In this document: positions 9,335 to 18,663 of the stretch, in pieces | How positions within the stretch are numbered: the stretch's first letter is position 1 | Layout of the letters: each line of letters starts with the position of its first letter | DNA from: Lentisphaerae bacterium GWF2_50_93 | GTDB lineage: Bacteria; Verrucomicrobiota; Lentisphaeria; Victivallales; GWF2-50-93 | Length of the DNA stretch: 64,000 bases | Reading direction: 5' to 3' | Assembly: GCA_001804815.1 (NCBI GenBank) | Contig: MHBI01000001.1 | Location: 31,866-95,865 of the forward strand | Made by a program: the position numbers and the translations under genes | Notes under the pieces: model-generated | The model's database searches: none | Told to the model about the DNA's origin: nothing | What the model saw: only the letters and a program-made list of their open reading frames with translations

Positions 9335-10747
9335 ATGGAAAAAGTAAGGGTGTCGAAGGACAGATGGAATTTCGAACTGGAAGGATCGGGCAGGTTCATA
9401 ACTCCGATCGGCGGAAACATGCTGGACGACCAGCATCCCGGCCAAGGCATCCTCTTCCAGGACTTTGATGCGAACGACTGCGACCGCAGATTCGGCATCA
9501 TGTCCGAGCTCGGGCTCAACTGCCTCCGCCAGGCGATCGGCGTCAACCAGGTATTCGATCCGAAGACAGGACTTAAGGCGGCAGGCATGAAGAACTGGGA
9601 TGCGTTCATAGCTCTTGCTGAAAAGCACGGGATATATCTGATGCCTGTCGGCGGCTATCTGGGTGGGAACGACTGGTTCGACATGCCGATACTCGCCGAT
9701 TCAGGAAAGGCGCTCGACAATGACTGCCTGTTCTGGGAGGCTTTTGCCGGCCACTTCAAGGACCATCCGGCGATATGGGCCTGGGATCTGCGCAATGAAC
9801 TTCTGTACGACAACGAATCGCACATGGTCACTCCTGGTTCCATAAATGCCAACAAGGTCGATCTGATGCTCAAGGACCGCTGGCCGCTATGGCTTGAGAA
9901 ACGATATGGTTTCGTTGAAACTATGAACCGCGTGCATGGTGCGAAGTTCGCAACGTTCAAGGACGTACCAGGCTCTGTGAAGTTCATCGAGAAGCCGTTC
10001 GACGTCTGCGCCTGCGATTTCCGCAATTATCTGAACGACCGCGGATACGACTGGTGCAAGCGGCAGTGCGACGTGATACGGTCTGCCGCTCCAGGACAGA
10101 TGATCGTTTCAGGCAACAACACCTGGTCATCTCCCGATCAGGACCTATGGCTTGCAAATGGATTCCACAATCGAGCACTGCATGACCTCTTCGATTTCAT
10201 CTCATTCCATCCATATCCCGCCTGCCAGGCTGTTCCTGACGGACGCGGTGATCCTCTCGACGGCGGAGAGCCATTGAAGTACTGGCTCAGCTCATGCATA
10301 GGCAACGCGAGGATGGATCATTATGGCAAGCCTGTCGTAGTACAGGAATTCGGCTGGTATGGCGGCGGCACATCGCGCTTCCTCTGTGAACTTCCGTTCC
10401 GGAGCGAAAAGGAGCATGCGGACTACACGCGGATTTTGATGGACACGCTGATTCCACACGTAAATGGCTTCATCAACTGGCCGACATTCGACATGCCGAA
10501 GGCGAACGACATTTCCAACCACGGTGGAATCTTCACCCGTGACGGAAAACGCAAGGAGCTGGCGAAGGTCTACGAGGAACTTGTTGCAAAGCTCCAGGGA
10601 AAGAGCCAGAGCCGGAAACGTTCGACGACGACGTTGACATTCTCCCTTCTGGGCCTCTACACATGCCGGTCATACCAGGACAGGATGTGGGACGAGGTGC
10701 ACGAAGTGATCCAGGACGGACAGACCCCCGACTTTAGATTTATCTAG
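9335..10747 (+). CDS. GH5-like (alpha/beta)8 glycoside hydrolase, intracellular
   Basis: A 470-residue protein without a signal peptide. The clan GH-A pattern is visible: the acid/base region WAWDLRNEL (Glu155), FHPYP after strand 6, and the nucleophile region VVVQEFGW (Glu338). This fits cellulase/mannanase-like GH5 or a related family; the substrate cannot be read from the sequence. The last ~45 residues (from GKSQSRKRSTTT) look unlike the rest. The stretch GGGAAAG at the junction would, by a -1 shift, give a different tail beginning EPEPETFDDDVDILPSGPL, so either an indel or frameshifting is possible. The gene stands alone beside the amino-sugar operon on the opposite strand. Confidence 0.75.
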   Translation: MEKVRVSKDRWNFELEGSGRFITPIGGNMLDDQHPGQGILFQDFDANDCDRRFGIMSELGLNCLRQAIGVNQVFDPKTGLKAAGMKNWDAFIALAEKHGIYLMPVGGYLGGNDWFDMPILADSGKALDNDCLFWEAFAGHFKDHPAIWAWDLRNELLYDNESHMVTPGSINANKVDLMLKDRWPLWLEKRYGFVETMNRVHGAKFATFKDVPGSVKFIEKPFDVCACDFRNYLNDRGYDWCKRQCDVIRSAAPGQMIVSGNNTWSSPDQDLWLANGFHNRALHDLFDFISFHPYPACQAVPDGRGDPLDGGEPLKYWLSSCIGNARMDHYGKPVVVQEFGWYGGGTSRFLCELPFRSEKEHADYTRILMDTLIPHVNGFINWPTFDMPKANDISNHGGIFTRDGKRKELAKVYEELVAKLQGKSQSRKRSTTTLTFSLLGLYTCRSYQDRMWDEVHEVIQDGQTPDFRFI

Positions 10748-10881
10748 AATGAAACCTGTAATTCGCCGTAGGCGTGGAGGGACATGCTTGCCGTGTCCGT
10801 TCTTAAAGTAGGTACGCCCTTTAGGGTGTACCAATCTTGAATTCATGGGACAGCCTAAAGGCCGTCCCTACTTGGAATTTA
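10748..10881. repeat. Short palindromic repeats between convergent genes
   Basis: Imperfect inverted units such as AGTAGGTACGCCCTTTAGGG and GGCCGTCCCTACTTGG occupy the gap between the GH5-like gene and the epimerase gene. They belong to the dispersed GTAGG...CCTAC repeats seen elsewhere in the window and may also act as terminators. Confidence 0.4.
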
Positions 10882-11796
10882 TTATTTATTTCCCATGAAA
10901 TAATCCACGGTCTTCTTCATGCCCTCGCTGAAGTCCGAGGTCGGCTTGAAGCCGGTCGAAAGGAGTTTTCCTATCGATGCCAGGGAATGTTTTATTTCGC
11001 CGGGACGCTCGGGCTTGTATTCGATCCTGGACATAGAGTTTGTCATCTTTATTACCATCTTCACAAGATCGTTTATGGTTATCTTCTTCCCATATGCGAC
11101 ATTGAATAGTCCCGTGTGATCGTTCTGGGACATGAAGACGTTTGCGGCGACCACGTCCTTCACATAAATGAAATCCCTGGTCTGCTCACCGTCGCCGTAG
11201 ATCGATATAGTCGAGTTGGCGACCGCCCTGGACACGAAGATTGGAATCGCCGCGGCATATGCGCTTTTAGGATCCTGGCGCGGACCGAAGACGTTGAAAT
11301 ATCTCAGACAGGCTGTTTTCAATTTACCTTCACGCGCGAACATGTCGCAGTAGTATTCCCCGTCAAGCTTGGTGATCGCATAAGGACTGAGCGGATCAGG
11401 CTTCATCGTCTCGACTTTTGGAGATTCAGGATTTTCGCCGTAGCATGCGGCGGAAGTGCTGAAGCACAGCTTCTTGACGCCTGCGGCCGCAGCCTCTTCA
11501 AGGACGATGAGCGTCCCCTCGGTGTTCACCTGCACGTACTCGACAGGTTTTTCCATGGACTCGACTACGCTTATTCCTGCGGCCATGTGAAAAATATAAT
11601 CCACTCCCTTTACCGCTTCCTTCACAGCTTTCCTGTCAAGAATGCTGCCCTCAATAAGCTTGTGATCGAAATTCTTGAGATTCTGTTTCTTGCCGGAACG
11701 GAAATTGTCGAGTATCACAATCTCGGCCTTGCCCTGGAAATGTTCCACGATATGGCTGCCGATGAACCCCGCCCCGCCTGTGACTAATATCTTCAT
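10882..11796 (-). CDS. NAD-dependent sugar epimerase (UDP-glucose/UDP-GlcNAc 4-epimerase type)
   Basis: A 304-residue extended SDR protein with the NAD-binding GGAGFIGSH at the N-terminus, a catalytic Ser/Thr region near FSTSAACYGE and the YxxxK pair in SPYAITK. It interconverts the C4 configuration of nucleotide sugars in the cytoplasm. It is the last gene of the minus-strand amino-sugar operon. Together with the NahK-like kinase and the nucleotidyltransferase upstream it resembles the lacto-N-biose/galacto-N-biose pathway set, so UDP-GalNAc/UDP-GlcNAc epimerisation is a reasonable inference. Substrate choice is not provable from motifs. Confidence 0.88.
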   Translation of the reverse strand: MKILVTGGAGFIGSHIVEHFQGKAEIVILDNFRSGKKQNLKNFDHKLIEGSILDRKAVKEAVKGVDYIFHMAAGISVVESMEKPVEYVQVNTEGTLIVLEEAAAAGVKKLCFSTSAACYGENPESPKVETMKPDPLSPYAITKLDGEYYCDMFAREGKLKTACLRYFNVFGPRQDPKSAYAAAIPIFVSRAVANSTISIYGDGEQTRDFIYVKDVVAANVFMSQNDHTGLFNVAYGKKITINDLVKMVIKMTNSMSRIEYKPERPGEIKHSLASIGKLLSTGFKPTSDFSEGMKKTVDYFMGNK

Positions 11797-11842
11797 GATA
11801 ATATGCCTTTCAATAATTCAGTGTCATCTGTGTTTTCTGTGG

Positions 11843-12949
11843 TTAAATATTCTTAATCAGTTCCTGCATTTCATCCTCCTGCGCCTCGATGGACTCCACC
11901 AGCTTGAACTGGGTGCGGCATCGGTCGAGGTTGTGTCCTTCGCGGTGGATCTTGAAATACGTGTCGCCTGAAAGGTAGTCGGTCAGGAACCTGAGCCCGA
12001 TCTCGAAGGTTATGAGCTTGCCGCTGAAAGGCAGGTATTCGACCTCAGTCTTTGTCAGGAATTCCCCGGAGGCGTCCAGGTATCCCCTGGCAAGAGCCTC
12101 GAACATGTGCATCTGCATCTGTACCTGCGAAAGATCTTTCTCGTCTTCGGCCGCCGGACTGGTGCTTGTCCGGACGAGATCACCGAAGTCATAGAGCGCA
12201 AGCCCGGGCATGACAGTATCGAGATCGATCACGCACACGGCTTCACCAGTCTTTTCGTCGAGCAGGACATTGTTCAGCTTCGTGTCGTTATGGGTGATTC
12301 TCTCAGGGATCTTTCCTTCGCCGCACAGCCTGAGCAGTGTGGCAGCCATTTCCTTCTTCCTGATGGCGAACTTGATTTCCTTTTCTGCGGATTTCGCACG
12401 GCTGCAGATGTCCGCGGCCAGTGCCTTTTCAAACGCCTCGAACCGCTTGGGGGTGTTGTGGAAATCCGGGATGGTCTCATTCAGCCTGCCGCCGGGGAGA
12501 TCTACAAGGTGCTTCTGGAAGTCGCCGAACGCCTTGGCGGCCTGGAACGCCTGTTCAATGGTTTCAATGATGTTATAGCTCTTCGTGTGCTCGACAAAAA
12601 TATATGTCCGCCAGAAGTTCCCTGCCGGATCCTTTGCGTATGATTTTCCGTCGGCCGCCCTGATCAGGGAAAGTGTCCTGCGGGTGGCTTCGCCGGATGC
12701 GGAAAGTTTCTTCTGGATATGCGTTGTCACGCGATCCACATTTTCCATCAATGCCGCCGGGTTCTTGAATATGTTGTGGTTGATCCTCTGGAGGATGTAG
12801 CGAACTTTCAAGCCACCCTGGTTGATGATCACCTCGAACGTGTCGTTTATGTGCCCTGAACCATACGGTGCGGCGCTGATATAGTCCCCGCTTATCTGGA
12901 AGTTCCGGCATATCGATTTGATGTCATGGCCCTTGTTTGAACTCATCAA
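11843..12949 (-). CDS. NahK-like anomeric hexosamine kinase (APH fold)
   Basis: A 368-residue aminoglycoside-phosphotransferase-fold kinase. The catalytic loop ITHNDTKLNNVLLDE and the metal-binding VCVIDLDTVMPG segment closely match N-acetylhexosamine 1-kinases (NahK/LnpB), where HNDTKLNN is characteristic. The expected reaction is ATP-dependent phosphorylation of GlcNAc/GalNAc at C1 in the cytoplasm. It lies directly after the nucleotidyltransferase gene (16-base gap), which fits sequential 1-phosphorylation and nucleotidyl transfer. The family call is firm; the sugar is inferred. Confidence 0.85.
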   Translation of the reverse strand: MMSSNKGHDIKSICRNFQISGDYISAAPYGSGHINDTFEVIINQGGLKVRYILQRINHNIFKNPAALMENVDRVTTHIQKKLSASGEATRRTLSLIRAADGKSYAKDPAGNFWRTYIFVEHTKSYNIIETIEQAFQAAKAFGDFQKHLVDLPGGRLNETIPDFHNTPKRFEAFEKALAADICSRAKSAEKEIKFAIRKKEMAATLLRLCGEGKIPERITHNDTKLNNVLLDEKTGEAVCVIDLDTVMPGLALYDFGDLVRTSTSPAAEDEKDLSQVQMQMHMFEALARGYLDASGEFLTKTEVEYLPFSGKLITFEIGLRFLTDYLSGDTYFKIHREGHNLDRCRTQFKLVESIEAQEDEMQELIKNI

Positions 12950-12965
12950 TTTCTCCCAATTTGTT

Positions 12966-13871
12966 TTACAGTTTCCCGGGATATGCTCCCGAACTGATCA
13001 GTTTCCTGACGTTTTCAACTACTATAGGCTTGTCCTCCTTGTATGTCACACCGAACCACTGGTCCCTGCTCGGAAGAACCTTCACCCTGGCCTGTTTAGA
13101 GTTTATCAGCGTGCTGACAACTGTAGGTATGAAGAATTCGGACTTCAAGTTGCCGATATTGTTTTTAAGGAATTCCGAGAACTGCTCGTCGAGATACCCG
13201 AAAAGCGAAGGGGTGAACCCCCACATGTTCATTGAGGCGATTTCGTTCCCGGCGAGTTTTGTCACTGCACCTTTTTCATCCGTGAACTTTGCGCCGTCTG
13301 CCGTCTTCTCTATTTTGGTTCGTTCCACGACTTCCACGAGATGTCCTGTTGAGTCGCTTCTACATACTCCGCGGGCCACATGCCCGTGTTCGGAAAGTGT
13401 TTTCATCAGCTCGAAGCCGACCATGAAATATTCCTCGGGGTTACCGCTTTTTGCCTTTGAAAGCTCGCTCCCGAGAAGTTCGTAGCCGCAGCGTCCGTAG
13501 AAGTCGTCGGCGTTGATCACGGCGAAAGGTTCCCTGACTGCGTCCTTCGCAACAAGGACGGCGTGCCCGGTCCCCCATGGCTTCTGGCGTCCTTCCGGAA
13601 CCTTGTATCCGGAGGGCAGGGCATCGAGCTCCTGGAAGACGTACTCTGTCTTTATTTTCGATTCAAAACGGCTGCCGATGCACTCGCGGAAAGTCTGCTC
13701 GATGTCCTTGCGGATCACGAACACAACTTTCCCGAATCCGGCGCGTATCGCATCGTATATCGAATAGTCGATTATTATCTGGCCGGATGGTCCGACCGGA
13801 TCAATCTGCTTGAGTCCGCCGTAGCGGCTGCCTATCCCTGCTGCAAGAACTAAAAGTGTTGGTTTCATCAA
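12966..13871 (-). CDS. Sugar-1-phosphate nucleotidyltransferase
   Basis: A 301-residue protein starting MMKPTLLVLAAGIGSRYGGLKQ, the G-x-G-x-R-x-GG-x-K-Q nucleotide-binding signature of NTP transferases (GalU/RfbA fold). AVINADDFYG holds the metal-binding Asp pair. The expected reaction is hexose(amine)-1-phosphate plus NTP to NDP-sugar. It sits between a PIG-L deacetylase and the NahK-like kinase in the same operon, so its substrate is probably the kinase product. Confidence 0.85.
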   Translation of the reverse strand: MMKPTLLVLAAGIGSRYGGLKQIDPVGPSGQIIIDYSIYDAIRAGFGKVVFVIRKDIEQTFRECIGSRFESKIKTEYVFQELDALPSGYKVPEGRQKPWGTGHAVLVAKDAVREPFAVINADDFYGRCGYELLGSELSKAKSGNPEEYFMVGFELMKTLSEHGHVARGVCRSDSTGHLVEVVERTKIEKTADGAKFTDEKGAVTKLAGNEIASMNMWGFTPSLFGYLDEQFSEFLKNNIGNLKSEFFIPTVVSTLINSKQARVKVLPSRDQWFGVTYKEDKPIVVENVRKLISSGAYPGKL

Positions 13872-13910
13872 TCATTCTCCATTTTAAATTTTTGTTTCAC
13901 AAAAATTTAT

Positions 13911-14759
13911 TCACGAAAATTTATTAATCCTCGACTTGACGTCTCCCTTGAACCTCTCAATTGCATCGACCGTGAAATCCGCGACGGAAAGCTTTGTGTT
14001 CCTTATGAGAGGTGTCAGGTCCATCGCGAAAATAAGCGAGTCGCATTCATCGGTCTCGTGCGAAGCGAAGAATGTCGCGTTTGCCAGCCTTCGGCCTATC
14101 GCTGCAAGGTCGTATCTCTTGCCGCCGGTGATCTGCGAGTCGAAGACACCCAGCGTTGCAGATGCGATATTCTTGAATTCAGATGCAGGCAGGACGACTT
14201 TCTCATCGTCGCACAGCCAGTCGAGGTTCCTCCATACTTCGCATCCATAGACCTTTGCGGGCCTGTCATTTTCCGGAAGCATCCTCAATGCCTCGATGGC
14301 CCGGAGGACGCAGGCGACATGGGTATCATGCTTGTCAGCGGGATTGTGCAGGTAGACGACCTGCGGCCTGCTTTCCGCGAGTATCGCAGAAATATCCTCT
14401 ACAACTTCCTTGCCGGACGGGTTTTTCACCACAGAACTCGGATAGGCGAGCTGTATCTGGACCGAATAATCGCCAATGGACGCGGCCTTCCTCTGCTCGG
14501 AGATCCTGATTTCCTTCATCTGTTCGTCCGTGTAGTCCTTGTAGATGCCGGAACGCGGGCTGCCGGCGCCGTCAGTGACTATCACGCTTGAGAACCATTT
14601 GTCGCTCCTGCCAAAACATTCGGCAATGCCGTTGTAGGCGAATATCTCCGTGTCGTCCTGGTGCGCCGCTATGCTCAGGTGCGTGGTGCGCTTGAGCGCC
14701 TCAGGCACGGTTGAACCGTTCGGAACGAAAACATCTGCTTTTTTGCTTTTCAATTTCAT
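13911..14759 (-). CDS. PIG-L family (LmbE-like) N-deacetylase
   Basis: A 282-residue protein with the zinc and catalytic motif AAHQDDTEI (H-x-D-D) near residue 32 and the later ligand His in DKHDTHVACVL (about residue 145). PIG-L/LmbE enzymes remove acetyl groups from GlcNAc-containing substrates. Its stop codon is one base from the start of the oxidoreductase gene's 3' end, so the two are co-transcribed. Within this operon it most likely deacetylates an N-acetylhexosamine derivative; the exact substrate is unknown. Confidence 0.85.
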   Translation of the reverse strand: MKLKSKKADVFVPNGSTVPEALKRTTHLSIAAHQDDTEIFAYNGIAECFGRSDKWFSSVIVTDGAGSPRSGIYKDYTDEQMKEIRISEQRKAASIGDYSVQIQLAYPSSVVKNPSGKEVVEDISAILAESRPQVVYLHNPADKHDTHVACVLRAIEALRMLPENDRPAKVYGCEVWRNLDWLCDDEKVVLPASEFKNIASATLGVFDSQITGGKRYDLAAIGRRLANATFFASHETDECDSLIFAMDLTPLIRNTKLSVADFTVDAIERFKGDVKSRINKFS

Positions 14760-14760
14760 G

Positions 14761-15936
14761 TTATTTCATCCCCAGTTTTGAAAAATACCTCTCAATATCG
14801 GGCTTGAGCTTCGGAATGTCAAAAGGCTTTCCTCCGGATCTTATTGATTCCGCGCCCATGCAGCCGGTGGCCACGCTGTATCTCGATGCTATCGGGGAAG
14901 TGTATGGAGTCCTGCCCTTTCGGATATAATCAATGAATCCGCCTACGATCTTCTCGTCGGCTCCGCCATGCCCTCCCATGTCCCTGCCGAAAACGTAGCT
15001 CTTGTCGCCCTTCAGCCTGGAACCGTCGCATCTGCTGTTCCAGACTTCTATTGAGCAATGGTCTCCGAAGTCGCCATAGTTTTCAATGCGGCCTTTGGTG
15101 CCGATGATCGTGTAGTTCCTGCAGGAGTCAGGAGTGAAGAAGCACTGCAGGTATGTCGCCTGGACGCCGTTGTCGAGCTGCATGAGGATCATGTTCTGAT
15201 CCTCGACATCGATCTTAGGGCTGAACCCAGTCTGCTTCAACGGCGGCCAGTGCTTTGCGTTGAAGGATGCGCATCCTTTCTCAGAAGCCTTCCGCCTTTT
15301 GCATTTGTCGTAGACTGAAAGGTTGCCGAATCCTGTAACTCTCTTGGTGTATGCACCGGCAAGCCAGTGGATCACGTCGATGTCGTGCGCGCCCTTCTGG
15401 AGCAGCAGGCTGGTCGTATATTTCCTTTCCGAATGCCAGTCCCTGAAATACGCGTCGCCGCCGTAGGAGACGAAATGCCTGCACCATATCGCCTTCACTT
15501 CGCCAATCGTGCCGCTGTCGATTATCTCCTTCATCTTATGGACAAACCGCATGTAGCGCATGTTGTGCCCTAGGAAAAGCTTCGTCCTGTTTTTTCTGGC
15601 GGCATCAAGTATCCTGTCGCACCCCTTTATCGTTATCGCCATTGGCTTTTCAAGATACACCGGGATCTTCAGGTTCAACGCCGCAATCGCCTGCTCCTCA
15701 TGGCAGAAGTCCGGAGACGTAACGAAGACCGCATCGAGTTTTTCCGCCTGGAGCATTTTCCTGTAGTCCTTGTAGACGGCGACCTCCGGGCCGATCCTTC
15801 CCTTGAACCTTTCAAGCGCAGTGTCCGAGATGTCGGCTCCTGCGACGATTCTTATCCCCTCTGCAGGCCTGTGAGCCGAAAATGCGAGCTGGCCTCTTCC
15901 CCATGCGCCTATCAAACCAATCTTGAATTCTTTCAT
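14761..15936 (-). CDS. Gfo/Idh/MocA family NAD(P)-dependent oxidoreductase
   Basis: A 391-residue protein with an N-terminal Rossmann segment (KIGLIGAWGRGQLAF), the EKP motif in VYLEKPMAI around residue 97, and a Gfo/Idh C-terminal domain (HDIDVIHWLAG around 200). Family members oxidise sugars or act as NAD-dependent glycosidases (GH109-like). Its place in an operon with kinase and deacetylase genes suggests action on an amino sugar or glycoside. Residue numbers are approximate. Confidence 0.85.
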   Translation of the reverse strand: MKEFKIGLIGAWGRGQLAFSAHRPAEGIRIVAGADISDTALERFKGRIGPEVAVYKDYRKMLQAEKLDAVFVTSPDFCHEEQAIAALNLKIPVYLEKPMAITIKGCDRILDAARKNRTKLFLGHNMRYMRFVHKMKEIIDSGTIGEVKAIWCRHFVSYGGDAYFRDWHSERKYTTSLLLQKGAHDIDVIHWLAGAYTKRVTGFGNLSVYDKCKRRKASEKGCASFNAKHWPPLKQTGFSPKIDVEDQNMILMQLDNGVQATYLQCFFTPDSCRNYTIIGTKGRIENYGDFGDHCSIEVWNSRCDGSRLKGDKSYVFGRDMGGHGGADEKIVGGFIDYIRKGRTPYTSPIASRYSVATGCMGAESIRSGGKPFDIPKLKPDIERYFSKLGMK

Positions 15937-15987
15937 TATAAAAATCCTTTCAGTATTTTTATTATCCAGTAAATCCTGTTATCCTGT

Positions 15988-17388
15988 CTAGTCTTTTATC
16001 TTGGGCAAACTGGCGGCCGCGACCGCCTGTCCATGCCTTTTCATCTTTTCGTCCGGTGTCCTGAAATTTATTTTCCCCGCAAGTTCGGGGAATTCGGCTT
16101 TCAAGACTTCCTGCGCCTTGGAAATTATTATCTCCCCGCCTGCGCCTGAACTGACCCTCCCCAGGAAAAGAAGATTCTTAATTTCATAGAACTGGGCGTA
16201 CTGGGCGACGGCATATCCGAAGCATGTGCCAATAGTATTATAAATCTTCCTGGCACGAGGATCATCGGCCTTCATAAGACGTTGGACTTCGATAAGCTGT
16301 TCGGCAAAAGGTGTGCTTGAAGGAAAATTTATCCCCGCAGGGGAAGCGAGCCTCGCAACGGCCTGCTGCGAGAAGTACTGCACGCCGCATCCCCTGTCCC
16401 CGGACCATTCGTCAACAGGCGCACCTCCGCTGTAGTCGATCGGCGCGAACGCCAGCTCGTTCAGCCAGTCGGTTATGTTTCCAGCAGGGGTGACATATCC
16501 GGCGGCCAGGCTGGTGCCCATGGAAATACCCAGCACGGAATTGTCATTGAGGGACATCGCGCCAGCAAGGGCCGTGACTTCCCCGTCGTTAACAACTATG
16601 AACGGGACATTCCATTCCTTCTGCAGGTCGATGAACATGCTCCTTACTCCGCTCTTGAAATCCTCCTTTGAAACACCGCGGAAAAGCGATGCGACCCGAA
16701 CCTGGTTGTCGACATACACGCCTGCGGAGCTTCCGCCTATCGCGTCCACCCTGGGAAGATGCGCCGCGGCTTTCTTGAGGGTTTCGTTTATGCCCGCCTT
16801 ATGCCAGGAAGGGTCTTTCTGGAAATACGGATCCCAGGGTATTTCCTCGGTGAACACGACGTTGCCGTCGATGACTGCCGCGCACTTCCTGTCGGATCCG
16901 CCAAGATCAAATCCGATCCTGCAGCCGTCAAGATTGCCTCCGAGCGATACGGCCGTTTCCCTTTCCGCAGGCGCATTGCGCAGTTCGCAGGATGCGACCA
17001 GCATTTCCTTGCCGTAGATTTTTTCGCCCATGATCTCGTTGTCGAACTTCCTGTCGCCGCCCTTTGAATATATCCCGCTGATTTCACCGGCGAGTTTCGG
17101 ACTCCCGGCGATGGTGATCTTCCATCCGCCCTTCATCCACAGGAGATACTTGACCAGCCTTTCCACATACATCAGGTTCAGCTTGGAATAATTTGGTTCA
17201 TCAGGAAGCACTTTCGTCCTGAACACGGAAACTGAGCCGTTGGTCCTCTCAAGGCATATCGCGATATCCACGCCCCTGCCGGACTTTTCGACGATACTGC
17301 CGTATTCCCTGTTCCACAGTACTGCCGGCGTAAAACCGGGATCCAGCACCGGTGTGACTTTTGGTTTCACTTTGATCTTATCATTCAT
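15988..17388 (-). CDS. ROK-like sugar kinase with N-terminal extension
   Basis: A 466-residue ASKHA-fold protein. The phosphate-1 loop is IGFDLGGSDRK (about residue 159), the catalytic Asp region is VVNDGEVTALAG and the second phosphate loop is LGISMGTSLAAGY. About 150 residues precede the kinase fold, which is longer than ordinary ROK kinases, and the usual ROK zinc motif (CxCGxxGC) is absent. It is the first enzyme gene after the LacI regulator, so it probably phosphorylates the incoming sugar. The substrate cannot be assigned. Confidence 0.75.
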   Translation of the reverse strand: MNDKIKVKPKVTPVLDPGFTPAVLWNREYGSIVEKSGRGVDIAICLERTNGSVSVFRTKVLPDEPNYSKLNLMYVERLVKYLLWMKGGWKITIAGSPKLAGEISGIYSKGGDRKFDNEIMGEKIYGKEMLVASCELRNAPAERETAVSLGGNLDGCRIGFDLGGSDRKCAAVIDGNVVFTEEIPWDPYFQKDPSWHKAGINETLKKAAAHLPRVDAIGGSSAGVYVDNQVRVASLFRGVSKEDFKSGVRSMFIDLQKEWNVPFIVVNDGEVTALAGAMSLNDNSVLGISMGTSLAAGYVTPAGNITDWLNELAFAPIDYSGGAPVDEWSGDRGCGVQYFSQQAVARLASPAGINFPSSTPFAEQLIEVQRLMKADDPRARKIYNTIGTCFGYAVAQYAQFYEIKNLLFLGRVSSGAGGEIIISKAQEVLKAEFPELAGKINFRTPDEKMKRHGQAVAAASLPKIKD

Positions 17389-17466
17389 TTTCTTTTGCTC
17401 CGCAATATATTATTTTCGTATAGTTCGTGTATTTCGTGGTAAAAAATATTTTTCTGATTTGATTTC

Positions 17467-18450
17467 CTACGCCGAATCCCTGACGATCAGTTCGCAGTCG
17501 ACCGACTCACCGGAGATAATCTTTTCACCGTCCATTATCCTTTTTAGAAGATCAACGGATTTCTCGCCGAGTTCATCAAGATGGAGCCTGACCGTTGTCA
17601 GGGCAGGGGAGAAATACCTTGCGATCCTTATGTCGTCAAAGCCTATTACAGCTACGTCTTCCGGCACTTTATAGCCCTTGGACAATGCGGCCTTAATGAA
17701 TCCTATCGCCAGGATGTCGTTGGCGCAGAGGACGCAGTCGGTGCCTGGCGCGGCTTTGAGCACGCGTTCAAAGGACGAGTAGCCGTCGTGGAAGGTGCTG
17801 CCCCCCTCGTCGAAATGGAGTCTTGATGAAATTGGTCCAAGTCCGGTACTGAAGCCCTCGCGTTTGCGCCTGTCGAAAATTCCGCCTACATATGCCGGAT
17901 TCTTCCTGCCGGTATCGCGGAAGTATTTTCCCGCAAGCATCGCCCCTCGGGAGTTGTCAAAGGTTACGGCGCGCTGTTTTTCCTCCGACATATGGCCTAT
18001 CACCACATATGGCAGGCCTGCGTTTTTCGCGGTTTTCACAAGTTCGGAAGACTCCGGCGTCCCGGCTGTCACTATTATGCCTGAGATGCTCCCATTGAGG
18101 ATGATGTCCTTGCAGAATTCCATTGACCCCGGATATATCGGATGGATCTGGAGCGGGTTGCTTCTGGAGGAGGTGGAACTGTTCACACCGAACATGATTT
18201 CGGTGATGAAATAGTCGGGTTCGCCCTTGATGAGCGGGGGGTAGAAGAAGGCGACTGTGTGGGATTTCCTGCCGATGAGGTTCCTGGCATGGTAGTTCGC
18301 CCGGTATCCGAGCGTTTCCGCCTTGGCGATGATCATCCGCCTCGTCTTTTCGCTGATGCGCCCCTTCGTGCTGAATGCGCGCGACACCGTGGCCGTGGAG
18401 ATTCCCAGCCTCGACGCGAATTCCTTGATGTTCAACCTGCGGGTTTCCAT
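17467..18450 (-). CDS. LacI-family transcriptional regulator
   Basis: A 327-residue regulator with the N-terminal LacI helix-turn-helix (LNIKEFASRLGISTATVSRAF, with the hinge region LGYRANYHARNLIGRKS) and a periplasmic-binding-like effector domain (FDDIRIARYFSPALTTVR near the C-terminus). A perfect palindrome just upstream (18461-18484) is a likely autoregulatory operator. It heads the minus-strand amino-sugar operon and probably derepresses it when the sugar or a phosphorylated derivative binds. Confidence 0.92.
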   Translation of the reverse strand: METRRLNIKEFASRLGISTATVSRAFSTKGRISEKTRRMIIAKAETLGYRANYHARNLIGRKSHTVAFFYPPLIKGEPDYFITEIMFGVNSSTSSRSNPLQIHPIYPGSMEFCKDIILNGSISGIIVTAGTPESSELVKTAKNAGLPYVVIGHMSEEKQRAVTFDNSRGAMLAGKYFRDTGRKNPAYVGGIFDRRKREGFSTGLGPISSRLHFDEGGSTFHDGYSSFERVLKAAPGTDCVLCANDILAIGFIKAALSKGYKVPEDVAVIGFDDIRIARYFSPALTTVRLHLDELGEKSVDLLKRIMDGEKIISGESVDCELIVRDSA

Positions 18451-18460
18451 TTGCCTGCCA

Positions 18461-18484
18461 TTATGCGTAATCGTTTACGCATAA
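18461..18484. promoter_or_regulatory. LacI-type operator before the amino-sugar operon
   Basis: TTATGCGTAA (18461-18470) and TTACGCATAA (18475-18484) are perfect inverted 10-base arms around TCGT. It lies 11 bases upstream of the LacI start codon, so binding would block transcription of the regulator and the operon behind it. No second copy was found in the window. Confidence 0.75.
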
Positions 18485-18663
18485 TTAAGCGCTGCTAACA
18501 GCATATTCAAGCAATGATGGATAAAAAATATAATTATGAGATAAAGGAAAACAATTACGCATCTGTCCGGACTCCTTGCGTCGAGTATTGCCAGGGCCAG
18601 GACAGCCAGCCGGTTGCAAAAGGCGATCTGTTAGGATATAATACAAACCACGGAGGGTATAAA

